A DNA stretch of 64,000 nucleotides from G963704535 sp963704535. Its GTDB lineage: Bacteria > Chloroflexota > Chloroflexia > Chloroflexales > Roseiflexaceae. Under the pieces are notes generated by a model, which saw only the letters and a list, made by a program, of their open reading frames with translations, had not been told where the DNA came from and ran no database searches. The translations under genes and the position numbers were made by a program. Shown here piece by piece: positions 52,840 through 60,979 of this stretch (the stretch's first letter is position 1; every line of letters starts with the position of its first letter). The DNA is taken from assembly GCA_963704535.1 (NCBI GenBank), contig OY969916.1, positions 1,178,001 to 1,242,000 on the forward strand, written 5' to 3'.

Positions 52840-54330
52840 TTACGCCGTGGTAGCGGCGGACATTATCTTTTCCTGCGTGGCTTCCGCACGGCTAAAGTGG
52901 CCGGTCATACGCCCTTCGCGCATGACCAGGATGCGGTCGCTCATGCCCAGGATCTCCGGCAATTCCGAGGAGATCATCAGGATGGCCATCCCCTGCGCGG
53001 CGAGGCTGCTCATCAAAGCGTGAACGGCGGCCTTGGTTCCGACATCGATCCCGCGCGTCGGCTCATCGAGGATGAGCACGCGCGGTTGGGTGCCCAGCCA
53101 CTTGGCCAGCACGACTTTCTGCTGGTTGCCGCCGGAGAGTTGCCCGACTAGTTGTTCCACGCCGGTCATCTTCACCTCCAGCTTCTGGGCATCCGCCGTC
53201 GCGGCCCGGCGCTCCCGGCCCTCGTCGAGCCAGCCCATAGTGGCGAAGTTCGATAAGACCGGTAAGGTGATGTTATTGGCAATGCTCATCTGCTGCACCA
53301 GCCCATGCTCCTTGCGGTCTTCCGGCACATACCCGATCCCCAGCGCCATGGCCGTGTCGGGATTGGTGATGGTGACGACCTTGCCGTCAAGCTTGATCGT
53401 CCCGGCAGTAGCGGGTTCGGTACCGAAGAGCGCGCGGGCCACATTGGTGCGGCCCGCGCCAATCAGCCCGGCTACACCCAGGATCTCGCCCCGGCGGAGC
53501 TGAAATGACACATCGGAGAAGCTGCCTTGCACCCCCAACCGCTCGACTTCCAGGATCACGTCGCCCGCCGCGACCGCTTGTTTGGGGAACAGCTCGTTTA
53601 ACGTCCGACCTACCATCATGCGGATCAGCTCTTCGGTCGTCACGTCGGCCATTGCGCGGGTGCCGACGTAGGCGCCATCCCGTAGGATCGTGACGCGATC
53701 GACCAGGACGAATAGCTCCTCCAGGCGATGAGAGATGAACACGATGGCGGTGCCGGCCTGGCGCAATTGGCGCACAATCGCGAACAATTCCTCGACTTCG
53801 CCCAGCGTCAGCGAGGAGGTCGGCTCGTCCATGATCAGGATCTTGGCGTTGATGGACAGGGCGCGGGCGATCTCCACAACCTGAGAGTGAGCCACACTCA
53901 GATCGCGGGCTTTGGTGCGCGGATCGAGGGGCAGGCCCAGGCGCCGCAACACGCCACTGGCTTCCTGGTACATCCGCTTCCAATCGACGCCGGCCCGGCG
54001 CATCGGCTGGCGGCCAACCAGGATGTTCTCGGCGACATCGAGGTCGGGGAATAGGCTCGGCTCCTGGTAGATCGCGGCAACCCCGTGTTCTTGCGCCTCG
54101 TGCGTGTTGGCGAAACGGATCGGCTGCCCGTCGAGGAATAGCTCACCTGTGTCGGGCTGATGCACCCCGGTGATGATCTTGATTAGGGTCGATTTCCCGG
54201 CGCCATTCTCTCCCAAGAGGGCGTGTACTTCCCCTGGATAGATCTCGAAATGCACGTCCTTGAGCGCATGCACGCCGCCGAACGATTTCGAGACGTGTTG
54301 GAGCTGGAAAATGGGCCGTTTTTCGCTCAT
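52840..54330 (-). CDS. Sugar ABC transporter ATP-binding protein (two ABC domains)
   Basis: The intact 496-residue protein has two tandem ABC modules. Module 1 has Walker A LLGENGAGKSTLIKII, signature LSVAHSQVVEIARAL and Walker B ILIMDEPTSSL. Module 2 has a degenerate Walker A region (GLIGAGRTNVARAL), the signature LSGGNQQKVVLAKWL and Walker B VLILDEPTRGIDVG. This is the RbsA/MglA/RhaT type and powers uptake by the two permeases. It is the first gene after the operator-promoter region, and the only gene of the operon without frameshifts. Confidence 0.92.
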   Translation of the reverse strand: MSEKRPIFQLQHVSKSFGGVHALKDVHFEIYPGEVHALLGENGAGKSTLIKIITGVHQPDTGELFLDGQPIRFANTHEAQEHGVAAIYQEPSLFPDLDVAENILVGRQPMRRAGVDWKRMYQEASGVLRRLGLPLDPRTKARDLSVAHSQVVEIARALSINAKILIMDEPTSSLTLGEVEELFAIVRQLRQAGTAIVFISHRLEELFVLVDRVTILRDGAYVGTRAMADVTTEELIRMMVGRTLNELFPKQAVAAGDVILEVERLGVQGSFSDVSFQLRRGEILGVAGLIGAGRTNVARALFGTEPATAGTIKLDGKVVTITNPDTAMALGIGYVPEDRKEHGLVQQMSIANNITLPVLSNFATMGWLDEGRERRAATADAQKLEVKMTGVEQLVGQLSGGNQQKVVLAKWLGTQPRVLILDEPTRGIDVGTKAAVHALMSSLAAQGMAILMISSELPEILGMSDRILVMREGRMTGHFSRAEATQEKIMSAATTA

Positions 54331-54343
54331 TGGTGTAAAGAGG

Positions 54344-54400
54344 CTATCTAAAAGGGGAGTTTGAGGGGCCTCCCCTCAAGAACTCCTTCCACCACGAACT
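54344..54400. repeat. Hairpin repeat family 2, single copy
   Basis: CTAAAAGGGGAGTTTGAGGG, complement CCCCTCAAGAA and CCACCACGAAC. It lies in the mRNA leader of the sugar operon, 14 bases upstream of the ATPase start, so it could influence translation of the operon. Confidence 0.85.
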
Positions 54401-54470
54401 ACGGGCAGCAAAGCGATGGGAGGAGCATATGGCTCGGCACACATCAGACGATGTGGCAAGCTCAATTCGG

Positions 54471-54504
54471 AACACTATCGAAACCTTATCATTACGATAG
54501 TGTT
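54471..54504. promoter_or_regulatory. Candidate DeoR operator (perfect 10-bp inverted repeat)
   Basis: AACACTATCG and its exact complement CGATAGTGTT are separated by 14 bases. The repeat begins immediately after the -10 box of the minus-strand promoter and covers the expected transcription start. A repressor bound here would block the ABC operon. The divergent DeoR-family gene is the obvious candidate regulator. Confidence 0.7.
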
Positions 54505-54533
54505 ACCATACCATGATCGTAAACAAATGTCAA
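54505..54533 (-). promoter_or_regulatory. Promoter of the rhamnose-type operon
   Basis: On the minus strand, a perfect TTGACA (54533-54528), a 17-base spacer and TATGGT (54510-54505). The start would be near 54498, inside the inverted repeat. The region is AT-rich, unlike the flanking genes. Confidence 0.75.
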
Positions 54534-54659
54534 GAACTTCATAATCATTTTGTATCGATTCCCGTTCGACTACTTGATTTGCCGGCTCTCTTTATGATAG
54601 GATAGGGTTATATTCCTTGGTCAAGTTACGGAAATATTTCAAGTAGTGCTGAGGGGCGT

Positions 54660-55442
54660 ATGTCGCAGACGGATCAGGGTATGTCGCCAGAGCGACGGCG
54701 CGACCAGATTCTGGTGTATTTAAGCGCGCGCGACCGGACCTCGGTCAGCGAGTTAAGCCAGGCGTTGGGCGTTTCAGAAGTGACGGTACGGAAAGATCTG
54801 GATGTGCTCGAGTCGGTGGGCGTGTTGACCCGCGTCCACGGTGGCGCGGTCGTCTCGGGCCGCGGCCGGCTGGAGCTGTACTTCGCGACCCGCCAGCAAG
54901 AGCACCTGGAGGAGAAACGACGCATCGCGCAGGCGGCTGCGGCGCTCATCCATTCCGAGCAGCGGATCTTCCTTGACGCCAGCACGACCGCGCTTCAGGT
55001 CGCGCGCCTGATCAAAGATCGCGAAGACCTGATCGTCGTCACGAATGGCCTCTACACCGCGCTTGAGTTGAACTTCTGCGAAGGGATTACGACGATTGTC
55101 GTCGGCGGAACCATGCGGCGCCGCTCGAGTTCCCTGGTCGGCAGCCTCAGTGTCAACTCGCTGCAACGTCTGCGGGTAGATATCGGTTTATTCGGCGCGC
55201 GGGGCGTGACGGGTCGGGATGGCCTGATGGAATCCGACCTGGACGAAGCCCAGCTGAAGCAGCAGATGGTGAGCGCCTCGGGTCTTGTGGTTGGGATTGC
55301 CGATTCGAGCAAGTTCGGCGCAATGTCCTTCAGCGCGTTTGCGCTGCCGCACGAGATCGATCGGATTATCACCGATGAGTGCGCGCCAACATCGATTGTC
55401 GCAGAGCTACGGGCGCAGGACATCACTGTCGATCTTGTTTGA
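54660..55442 (+). CDS. DeoR/GlpR-family transcriptional regulator
   Basis: The 260 residues contain the N-terminal helix-turn-helix (RRDQILVYLSARDRTSVSEL, LGVSEVTVRKDLDVLESVGV, LTRVHGGAV) and the DeoR C-terminal sugar-phosphate sensor (FLDASTTALQVARLI, VVTNGLYTALEL, GARGVTGRDGLMESDLDE, DSSKFG). These proteins typically repress catabolic operons until a phosphorylated sugar is bound. It is divergent from the ABC operon, with the inverted repeat in between. The start ATG is preceded by GAGGGG. It is intact. Confidence 0.92.
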   Translation: MSQTDQGMSPERRRDQILVYLSARDRTSVSELSQALGVSEVTVRKDLDVLESVGVLTRVHGGAVVSGRGRLELYFATRQQEHLEEKRRIAQAAAALIHSEQRIFLDASTTALQVARLIKDREDLIVVTNGLYTALELNFCEGITTIVVGGTMRRRSSSLVGSLSVNSLQRLRVDIGLFGARGVTGRDGLMESDLDEAQLKQQMVSASGLVVGIADSSKFGAMSFSAFALPHEIDRIITDECAPTSIVAELRAQDITVDLV

Positions 55443-55451
55443 TGCGCTCCA

Positions 55452-55620
55452 CCTAACGTGAAAATAGGGGAGTTTGAGGGGGCTGCCCCTCAAGAAAAGC
55501 CCTCCCACATTTTCATCGCTGTGTGTGCGGCCCAGCCTAACGTGAAAATAGGGGAGTTTGAGGGGCTGCCCCTCAAGAAAAGCCCTCCCACATTTTCATC
55601 GCTGTGTGTGCGGCCCAGCC
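55452..55620. repeat. Tandem 84-bp duplication carrying hairpin repeat family 2
   Basis: Two units of 84 bases, identical except for one G. Each starts CCTAACGTGAAAATAGGGG, has the GAGTTTGAGGGG/CCCCTCAAGA hairpin, and ends GTGTGTGCGGCCCAGCC. They follow the DeoR gene stop by about ten bases. The high identity indicates recent duplication. The interval 55443-55809 has no gene. Confidence 0.85.
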
Positions 55621-55680
55621 ACATAGGATGGCTAATACGACAACGAGACATTCAACGGATAAAACGGATGGTAAACGGAT

Positions 55681-55777
55681 ATCACGAAGATCACGAAGGT
55701 ACGAAGACCACGAAGATGGCTGATTCATGTGGCTATAGAGCCTTCGTGAGCTTCGTATCTTCGCGAACTTCGTGATG
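55681..55777. repeat. Tandem-word hairpin (ATCACGAAG words)
   Basis: ATCACGAAGATCACGAAGG-type words are complemented by CTTCGTGAGCTTCGTATCTT and CGAACTTCGTGAT. It lies between the convergent DeoR and SPFH genes and can form a long imperfect stem. Confidence 0.7.
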
Positions 55778-55809
55778 AGAAACCCTGGGCCGACGTACGC
55801 CAAGATGTA

Positions 55810-56646
55810 CTAGTCCTCAAGCCGGCGTGTGGCTGGCGGCTGGGCCGGGGCGGGCCGCTGCACCGTCCCATTGCTGTCGCGCAGCGCCTGCATACCGTCC
55901 ATAAAGACCTTGATCGTATCGACTGGCAGCGGAAAGATGATCGTGCTGTTCTTCTCGACGGCGATCTCGGTCAGAGTCTGGAGATAGCGAAGCTGGAGCG
56001 TGACCGGCTCGCGGGCGATTATGTCGGCGGCTTCAGCCAGCTTCTGAGAAGCCTCGAACTCGCCGGCGGCGTGGATGATCTTGGCGCGCTTCTCGCGCTC
56101 GGCCTCGGCCTGCTTGGCCATCGCCCGCTGCATCGTCTGCGGCAGCTCGACATCCTTGACCTCGACGATCGTCACCTTGACGCCCCACGGCTCGGTCTGC
56201 TCGTCGATGATCTTCTGTAGGCGCTCATTGACCTGTTCGCGACGCGCCAGCAGCGTATCCAGATCAACCTGGCCCACCGCGCTGCGTAGTGTCGTCTGGG
56301 CGATCTGGAGAGTCGCGCGAACGTAGTCCATCACTTTGACGACGGCCCAGTTTGGATTGACGACCATGAAGTAGAGCACGGCGTTGACTTTGATCGTCAC
56401 GTTGTCGAGCGTGATCACCTCCTGCGCCGGCACATCCATGGTGATGACACGGGTGTCGACGCGGACCATACGCTCGAAGATCGGGATCAGAAAAAACAGA
56501 CCGGGGCCACGCGGTCCGAGCAGCCGCCCTAGCCGGAAGACGACGCCGCGCTCATACTCCGGCACGATCTTGATCGCCGAGAGCACCAGCATGAGGAAGA
56601 CGAACAGAACGACCGCCAGACAGAAAAGCACTGCTCCGGTAGGCAT
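55810..56646 (-). CDS. SPFH/band 7 (slipin-like) membrane protein
   Basis: A 278-residue protein. It has one N-terminal membrane helix (LFCLAVVLFVFLMLVLSAI) followed by the band 7 domain: VPEYERGVVFRLGRLLGPRG, PGLFFLIPIFERMVRVDTRV and VDLDTLLARREQVNERLQ. The C-terminal part is charged helix (MQRAMAKQAEAEREKRAKII). Slipins oligomerise at membranes and are almost always encoded beside NfeD, as here; they are thought to organise membrane microdomains. Confidence 0.93.
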   Translation of the reverse strand: MPTGAVLFCLAVVLFVFLMLVLSAIKIVPEYERGVVFRLGRLLGPRGPGLFFLIPIFERMVRVDTRVITMDVPAQEVITLDNVTIKVNAVLYFMVVNPNWAVVKVMDYVRATLQIAQTTLRSAVGQVDLDTLLARREQVNERLQKIIDEQTEPWGVKVTIVEVKDVELPQTMQRAMAKQAEAEREKRAKIIHAAGEFEASQKLAEAADIIAREPVTLQLRYLQTLTEIAVEKNSTIIFPLPVDTIKVFMDGMQALRDSNGTVQRPAPAQPPATRRLED

Positions 56647-56679
56647 GGCTTGCTCCTTTCAATCATCTGTGACAAGATG

Positions 56680-56858
56680 ACAAGATGACAAGGTGAAGGG
56701 GTGAAGGGGTGAAGGGGTGAAAGGGCGACGATCTAGCACCCACGTTTCACCGACAACTAACAACAGACAACTGACGCAACACGCAACACGATGAGCGGAT
56801 AGGGAGCGGATAATCACGCAACACGCAACACGCAACACGCAACACGTTTCACGTTTCA
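56680..56858. repeat. Mosaic of four tandem-word types
   Basis: In order: GACAAGATGACAAGG, GGTGAAGG words (four), ACAACTAACAACAGACAACT, GCAACAC words (two plus four), and GTTTCACG words. The same words form separate hairpins at 1528, 24830, 48870, 49126, 2490 and 60912. The TGA stop of the NfeD gene lies in the last GTTTCACG word. The interval between the SPFH and NfeD genes has no other feature. Confidence 0.75.
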
Positions 56859-58186
56859 GCTTCCGTATCGATCCGCTGGACGATCAGCCGGAGATCGTGG
56901 ACTGCCGTGACGCGTACCCACTCGCCGGGTTCCGCGGCGCCGTCCTCGCTCAGGGCCTGCCAGAGCGCGCCCTCGACAAACACCATGCCCTCCGGGTCGA
57001 GGCGCCCGCGCACCTCGGCCAGCCGCCCGATCAGCGACTCGGTCCCGGTCGTCACCGGCCGCGCGCGGCTGCGCACCGCCAGCCAGACGCCGAAGGCGGC
57101 GAATGTGGCGACCGCCAGCGCGACCAGCAGCACGACCCAGATCGAGATCACGGTGCCCGGCGCCTGTGATGGGTCGATCAGATTCAGCGCTCCGACGACC
57201 ATGAGCGCGAGTCCTGTCACCGTCAAGCCACCGTGGGAGGGCACAAAGAACTCCGCGCCGATCAGGGCAAACGCAAACAGCAGTAATAGCAGCGCCCACC
57301 ATTGGATCGGCAAAACGAGCAGCCCCATGGCAGCCCCGGCCAACAACACGACTCCGATCCCGGCAAACAGGGTCGAGCCGGGCGCGGCCAGCTCCAGGTA
57401 GATCGCCAGCGCGCCAAGCGCCAGCAGTACAAAGGCGATCGTCGGGTCGGCCAGGGTCAGGCGCAGGCTTTCCCAGAACGTGGGCTGCACGGCGATCGGG
57501 CTGCGGCCGATGGTGGCGAGCTGTACGTCGCGGCCGCCCTCAAGCGTGATGACGCGCCCCTCGATGCGGATCAGCAGGTCCTGTAGGTCGGCCGCGACGA
57601 GATCGACCGCCGGCGGCTCCAGGGCGATCGCCTGCTCGTTGTTGAGCACCAGCCCCTCACGCACCGCCCGATCGACCCAGGTGGTGTTGCGGCCGCGCTC
57701 GGCGTTCCAGCGGCGGATCTGATCGGCGACGCTGTCGAGCACCAGGTTGCGCGTTTGCTCGGTGAGCGCAGTGTCAACGCGGGTGAGCGGCTCGGGGCTG
57801 CCGAAGGTGGTGCCGGGAGCCAGCGCGCTAATGTGGGCCGCGCTCAGCAGCAGGGCGCCGGGGGCGCCGGACTGGGTGCCTGCGGGCGCGACATAGACCA
57901 CGACCGGCACACGGGCTTGGGCGATCTCGCCGGCGAAGGGGCGGATGTCGCGCAGCACGCCGCCGCCGCTGCTCAATGTGATGATCAGGGCCTGTGCGTC
58001 GGCGGCCTCGGCCAGCTTGACCGCGCGCCGTAGATAGTCGATCGTGACTGAGGTAAGCGTGCCCTCGACTTCGGCGCTGTAGATCGGCCCGCGCGGCTCC
58101 TGTGCCGCCACGCGCCCGTGTGTCACGACCAACAACAGCAGTATCGACAGGGCAAGCACGTGCCAGGTTAATCGTTTCACAGACAT
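56849..58186 (-). CDS. NfeD-family membrane protein with ClpP/S49-like serine protease domain
   Basis: A 445-residue protein. It has a signal-like first helix (VLALSILLLLVVTHGRVAA), a ClpP-fold protease-like domain (IITLSSGGGVL, PAGTQSGAPGALLLSAAHIS, APGTTFGSPEP), four or five membrane helices (about 245-390) and a C-terminal OB-fold NfeD domain (TGTESLIGRLAEVRGRLDPE, GALWQALSE, RVTAVHDLRLIVQR). A Ser is present at the usual nucleophile region, but I see no Lys at the place where relatives have it, so protease activity is doubtful. It partners with the SPFH protein downstream. The start at MSVKRL is preferred. Confidence 0.88.
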   Translation of the reverse strand: MSVKRLTWHVLALSILLLLVVTHGRVAAQEPRGPIYSAEVEGTLTSVTIDYLRRAVKLAEAADAQALIITLSSGGGVLRDIRPFAGEIAQARVPVVVYVAPAGTQSGAPGALLLSAAHISALAPGTTFGSPEPLTRVDTALTEQTRNLVLDSVADQIRRWNAERGRNTTWVDRAVREGLVLNNEQAIALEPPAVDLVAADLQDLLIRIEGRVITLEGGRDVQLATIGRSPIAVQPTFWESLRLTLADPTIAFVLLALGALAIYLELAAPGSTLFAGIGVVLLAGAAMGLLVLPIQWWALLLLLFAFALIGAEFFVPSHGGLTVTGLALMVVGALNLIDPSQAPGTVISIWVVLLVALAVATFAAFGVWLAVRSRARPVTTGTESLIGRLAEVRGRLDPEGMVFVEGALWQALSEDGAAEPGEWVRVTAVHDLRLIVQRIDTEAET

Positions 58187-58228
58187 AGCTTTAATCGTCT
58201 GTCCATCCAAACAAGGAATAACTTCCCG

Positions 58229-58302
58229 GCTTCGGAGATTGGAGATTAGAGATTAGAGATTGATCGAGGCGTTCTAATCTCCAATCTCTAATCTCTAATC
58301 TC
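58229..58302. repeat. Tandem-word hairpin (GAGATTAGAGATT words)
   Basis: GGAGATTGGAGATTAGAGAT-type words pair with TCTAATCTCCAATCTCTAAT and more copies. It shares its word with 40031-40075. It lies upstream of the NfeD gene and downstream of DUF951 on the minus strand. Confidence 0.75.
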
Positions 58303-58396
58303 CCTGCGAGTAGGAACTTATTCCCTAACAAGCACTTAGGTGGGGCTGGTTGCAGCCAGCATGATACCGCAACTCGGAGACTAGCGCCAACTGGGA

Positions 58397-58624
58397 TCAA
58401 TCGCCTTCTTCGGGGATGCTGTCCGTAGGGGCGTGTTCGATAAAGCGCTTGACGCGCCGCTCGAAGGTTGAGCGGGGGAGCAGCACCTTGCGGTCGCAGG
58501 TGAGGCAGCGGATGCCGATTTCGGCGCCGAGCCGGACCACGCGCCATCGATCGCCGCCGCACGGGTGCGGCTTGCGCATCTGGACGATGTCGCCAAGATG
58601 CAGGTCGAGGGGCGGAGCAGGCAT
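58397..58624 (-). CDS. DUF951 family small protein
   Basis: The 75 residues match DUF951: LHLGDIVQMRKPHPCGGDRW, RVVRLGAEIGIRCLTCDRKV and LLPRSTFERRVKRFI. Two cysteines in CLTC and one in HPCGG may bind a metal. Function unknown; it is often found near translation or division genes in Gram-positive-type genomes. The ATG at 58624 gives the usual family length. Confidence 0.88.
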   Translation of the reverse strand: MPAPPLDLHLGDIVQMRKPHPCGGDRWRVVRLGAEIGIRCLTCDRKVLLPRSTFERRVKRFIEHAPTDSIPEEGD

Positions 58625-58631
58625 AGATCCC

Positions 58632-59069
58632 TCAGAATGACTTGCGAAACAGCGTGTGCGCGTATGTATAGCCAATCGCCGCATAGAACGCGCGCACTTC
58701 GGGGCTATCATTATGGCCGGCAGCCTCGACAGTGGTACAGCCGGCGGCCCGCGCCAGCTCTTCGACCGCCAGCACCAACTGCCCGCTGGCGGCGCTCTGC
58801 GCCCACCCCTTGTCTACGGCCAGCGCGGTGATGCGCGCAGAGGGGCCTTCGTGGTGGAGCGTTACCGGCGTGATGTGCATACACACCAGCCCAACCACCC
58901 GATCCTGGGCTTCGGCGACGAGCACCTGGTCAAGGCCGGTGGCCTCAAGGCGGCCCAGCCGCGCAATCGCCGCCCCTGGGTCGATCGGGGAGCCCAGGCC
59001 CGTGAGCAGCGCCGCGAGTTCGACCGCGTCGTCGCGGCTGGCGGCGCGAATCGAGATATTATGTGTCAT
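58632..59069 (-). CDS. GNAT family N-acetyltransferase
   Basis: The 145 residues form a complete GNAT domain: ISIRAASRDDAVELAALLTG at the start, VLVAEAQDRVVGLVCMHI, ITALAVDKGWAQSAASGQLV (a variant acetyl-CoA loop lacking the usual RxxGxG/A) and EAAGHNDSPEVRAFYAAIGY near the end. The substrate is unknown. It overlaps the mazG 3' end by 11 bases, so the two genes are translationally linked. Confidence 0.85.
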   Translation of the reverse strand: MTHNISIRAASRDDAVELAALLTGLGSPIDPGAAIARLGRLEATGLDQVLVAEAQDRVVGLVCMHITPVTLHHEGPSARITALAVDKGWAQSAASGQLVLAVEELARAAGCTTVEAAGHNDSPEVRAFYAAIGYTYAHTLFRKSF

Positions 59070-60717
59070 CGTGATGAGCCTGCCTCCATAACGCCGTTTT
59101 CTCGTCGGCGCTCAGGGCCACCGGCGTGCGGCCCTGGGCGCGGAGCCGGGACTCGATGGCGGCGAAGCGGCGGCGAAGCCGGGTCGTGGCCCCGCGCAGC
59201 GCGCCCTCGGCGTCGATGTGGAGCTGCCGTGCCAACCCGGTCACGGCCAGCAGCAGCTCGCCCAGCGCCTGCTCGGCCAGGCGCCCGCGCTCGGCCTCGT
59301 CGGCGCCCAGCCGCTCGATGACCGACCGCACCTGCGCGGCCTGCTCCTGGATCTCGCGCCAGGCATCCGGCTGATCGGCCGGCTCAAACCCGATCTTGGC
59401 GAGCTTGCGGGCGACCTCCTGGGCCGCCATCAGCGCCGGCAGGCCGGCCGGGATTCCGTCGAGCGGGCCGCGCGGCTCCTGCCCTTTGGCGGCACGCTCC
59501 TGCTGCTTGATCGCCTCCCAGTTGCGTAGCACCTCATCGCTGCCGGCGACGCTGAGATCGCCAAAGATATGCGGGTGCCGGCGGATCAGCTTGGTGGCGC
59601 TCTGCTCGTAGACGGTGCCCAGGTCGAATTCGCCGGCCTGGCGAGCCATCTCGCTGTGCATCAGCACCTGGAGCAGCAGATCGCCCAGCTCCTCGGCCAG
59701 CGCGCTCATATCGCCGGCGTCGAGCGCCTCCAGCACCTCGTGGGTCTCCTCCAGCAGCTCGCGGCGCAGCGATTGGTGGGTCTGCTCGCGGTCCCACGGG
59801 CAGCCGCGCGGGCCGAGCAGCCGCGCCACGACGGCGGCCACACCTTCCGGGCCGCGCAGGTCGGCCAGGGGGGCGAGCGGCGGCACGTAGGCGCAAGTCA
59901 GGTGGTCGAGACTATCCTGGTGGTCAAGCTCGTGGAGCGGGAGGCTCCAGACCCGCTCGGCTCCGGCAACGCCTGCGGCCTGGATCAGCGTCACCGGGTG
60001 GGCAGCCGGGTAGCGCTCCATCAGCGAGAGCTTGGCGTGCGACGCGATCCGGCGGTTGTAAAGCTGGCAGATCAGCGCCGGGCGCGTCGGCGTGAGCGGG
60101 AAGGGAATGAGCGCCGGCGCGTAGGGAGCGATGCCTTGGATCTCGGACCAGGCGCCGTCTTTGGAGCTGCCATCCGCGTCCACAGCCGCGCCCACGGAGG
60201 GGCCGCGGTACAGGGTGCTGTGGTCGGCGGTCGGCGGTCGGTGGTCGGTGGTCGGTGGTCGGTCGGTCAATACGAGGTCAAGCGCGTCGAGAAGCTGCAA
60301 GCCGTGCTCCAATGGGTCGAGTTCCAGCGCGACGCAGACCGGCTCGACAAAGCTCAGGCCGGGGACGACCCGCACCGGCACGCCCCGCTCGCGGGCCAGG
60401 GCCAGCAGGCGGCGGCTGGTCGCTTCGGCGACCAATGGGTGGCCGGGGACGGCGTAGATCACTTCCTCGCCCGCGCAGGCGCGCTCGACCAAGTCGGCGG
60501 CGATGCGCTCGTACACCTCGCCGAACGCCTCGGCCGACTCGTAAAGCGCGTCGAACGGGCGCAGCGTGATGGTCGCGGGCAGCCCAGCGACGGTGGGATG
60601 GATAGCCGTGCGCAGGTACAGCACGCCGGTAGCCTGGAGCAGGTCCCAAGCAGCGCGGGTCAGCAGCGCGGCGTCGCCGGGGCCGAGCCCGATGATGGTG
60701 ATCGTCGACAATCGCAA
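59059..60717 (-). CDS. mazG: Tetrapyrrole-methylase-like domain fused to MazG nucleotide pyrophosphohydrolase
   Basis: A 552-residue protein. Residues 1-230 are a TP-methylase (YabN-like) domain: TIIGLGPGDAALLTRAAWDL and VIYAVPGHPLVAEATSRRLL. The MazG domain follows: GCPWDREQTHQSLRRELLEE, ETHEVLEALDAGDMSALAEE, LGDLLLQVLMHSEMA. MazG removes abnormal or regulatory NTPs (dUTP, 8-oxo-dGTP, ppGpp has been proposed). A low-complexity segment TDRPPTTDHRPPTADHSTLY at about residue 150 is encoded by a tandem GGTCGGT repeat (60225-60273) and looks like an in-frame insertion. Confidence 0.92.
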   Translation of the reverse strand: MRLSTITIIGLGPGDAALLTRAAWDLLQATGVLYLRTAIHPTVAGLPATITLRPFDALYESAEAFGEVYERIAADLVERACAGEEVIYAVPGHPLVAEATSRRLLALARERGVPVRVVPGLSFVEPVCVALELDPLEHGLQLLDALDLVLTDRPPTTDHRPPTADHSTLYRGPSVGAAVDADGSSKDGAWSEIQGIAPYAPALIPFPLTPTRPALICQLYNRRIASHAKLSLMERYPAAHPVTLIQAAGVAGAERVWSLPLHELDHQDSLDHLTCAYVPPLAPLADLRGPEGVAAVVARLLGPRGCPWDREQTHQSLRRELLEETHEVLEALDAGDMSALAEELGDLLLQVLMHSEMARQAGEFDLGTVYEQSATKLIRRHPHIFGDLSVAGSDEVLRNWEAIKQQERAAKGQEPRGPLDGIPAGLPALMAAQEVARKLAKIGFEPADQPDAWREIQEQAAQVRSVIERLGADEAERGRLAEQALGELLLAVTGLARQLHIDAEGALRGATTRLRRRFAAIESRLRAQGRTPVALSADEKTALWRQAHHDDT

Positions 60718-60748
60718 CCTCTATGATCGCCCTTTGCTCGCGCGGAAC

Positions 60749-60860
60749 AATGAGAAACTGTTTGAAAAGGGTCTTGTCTCGCCTAAGATCCATGGTGGAA
60801 AAGGGATTCTTGAGGGGCGCCCCCCTCAAACTCCCCCCTTTCAAACAGTCTCTGAGGGTA
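60749..60860. repeat. Hairpin repeat family 2, full-length copy
   Basis: AGAAACTGTTTGAAAAGGGT at the left and CCCTTTCAAACAGTCTCTGA at the right are complementary ends, with GGTGGAAAAGGGATTCTTGA, the hairpin and CTCCCCC between. It lies upstream of mazG. Confidence 0.85.
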
Positions 60861-60911
60861 GATGTATGACGGGCCGCCTACGCCGGAAGCGGAGACGGCC
60901 CGTCGTAATTG

Positions 60912-60979
60912 TCCATCGTCAGTGGTCAGTTGTCAGTTGCAGCGCAACTGACAACTGACCACTGACAACTGACTCTGAC
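60912..60979. repeat. Tandem-word hairpin (GTCAGTTGTCAGTTG words)
   Basis: GTCAGTGGTCAGTTGTCAGT words pair with CAACTGACAACTGACCACTG around AGC. The TAA stop of the parvulin gene directly abuts the last word (GTCAGAGTCAG on the minus strand). Confidence 0.8.

Noticed and set aside
55452..55620. Direct repeat of 84 bases considered as a CRISPR or att duplication
   Set aside because: Only two units, no spacers, and each contains a family 2 hairpin; a simple tandem duplication is sufficient.
55458..55775. 105-codon frame downstream of DeoR
   Set aside because: It is made almost wholly of the duplicated repeat unit, so apparent peptide repeats (KIGEFEG) reflect the DNA repeat.
59569..60726. 385-codon plus-strand frame over mazG
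   Set aside because: Shadow of mazG; no recognisable fold, and the minus-strand frame has clear TP-methylase and MazG motifs.
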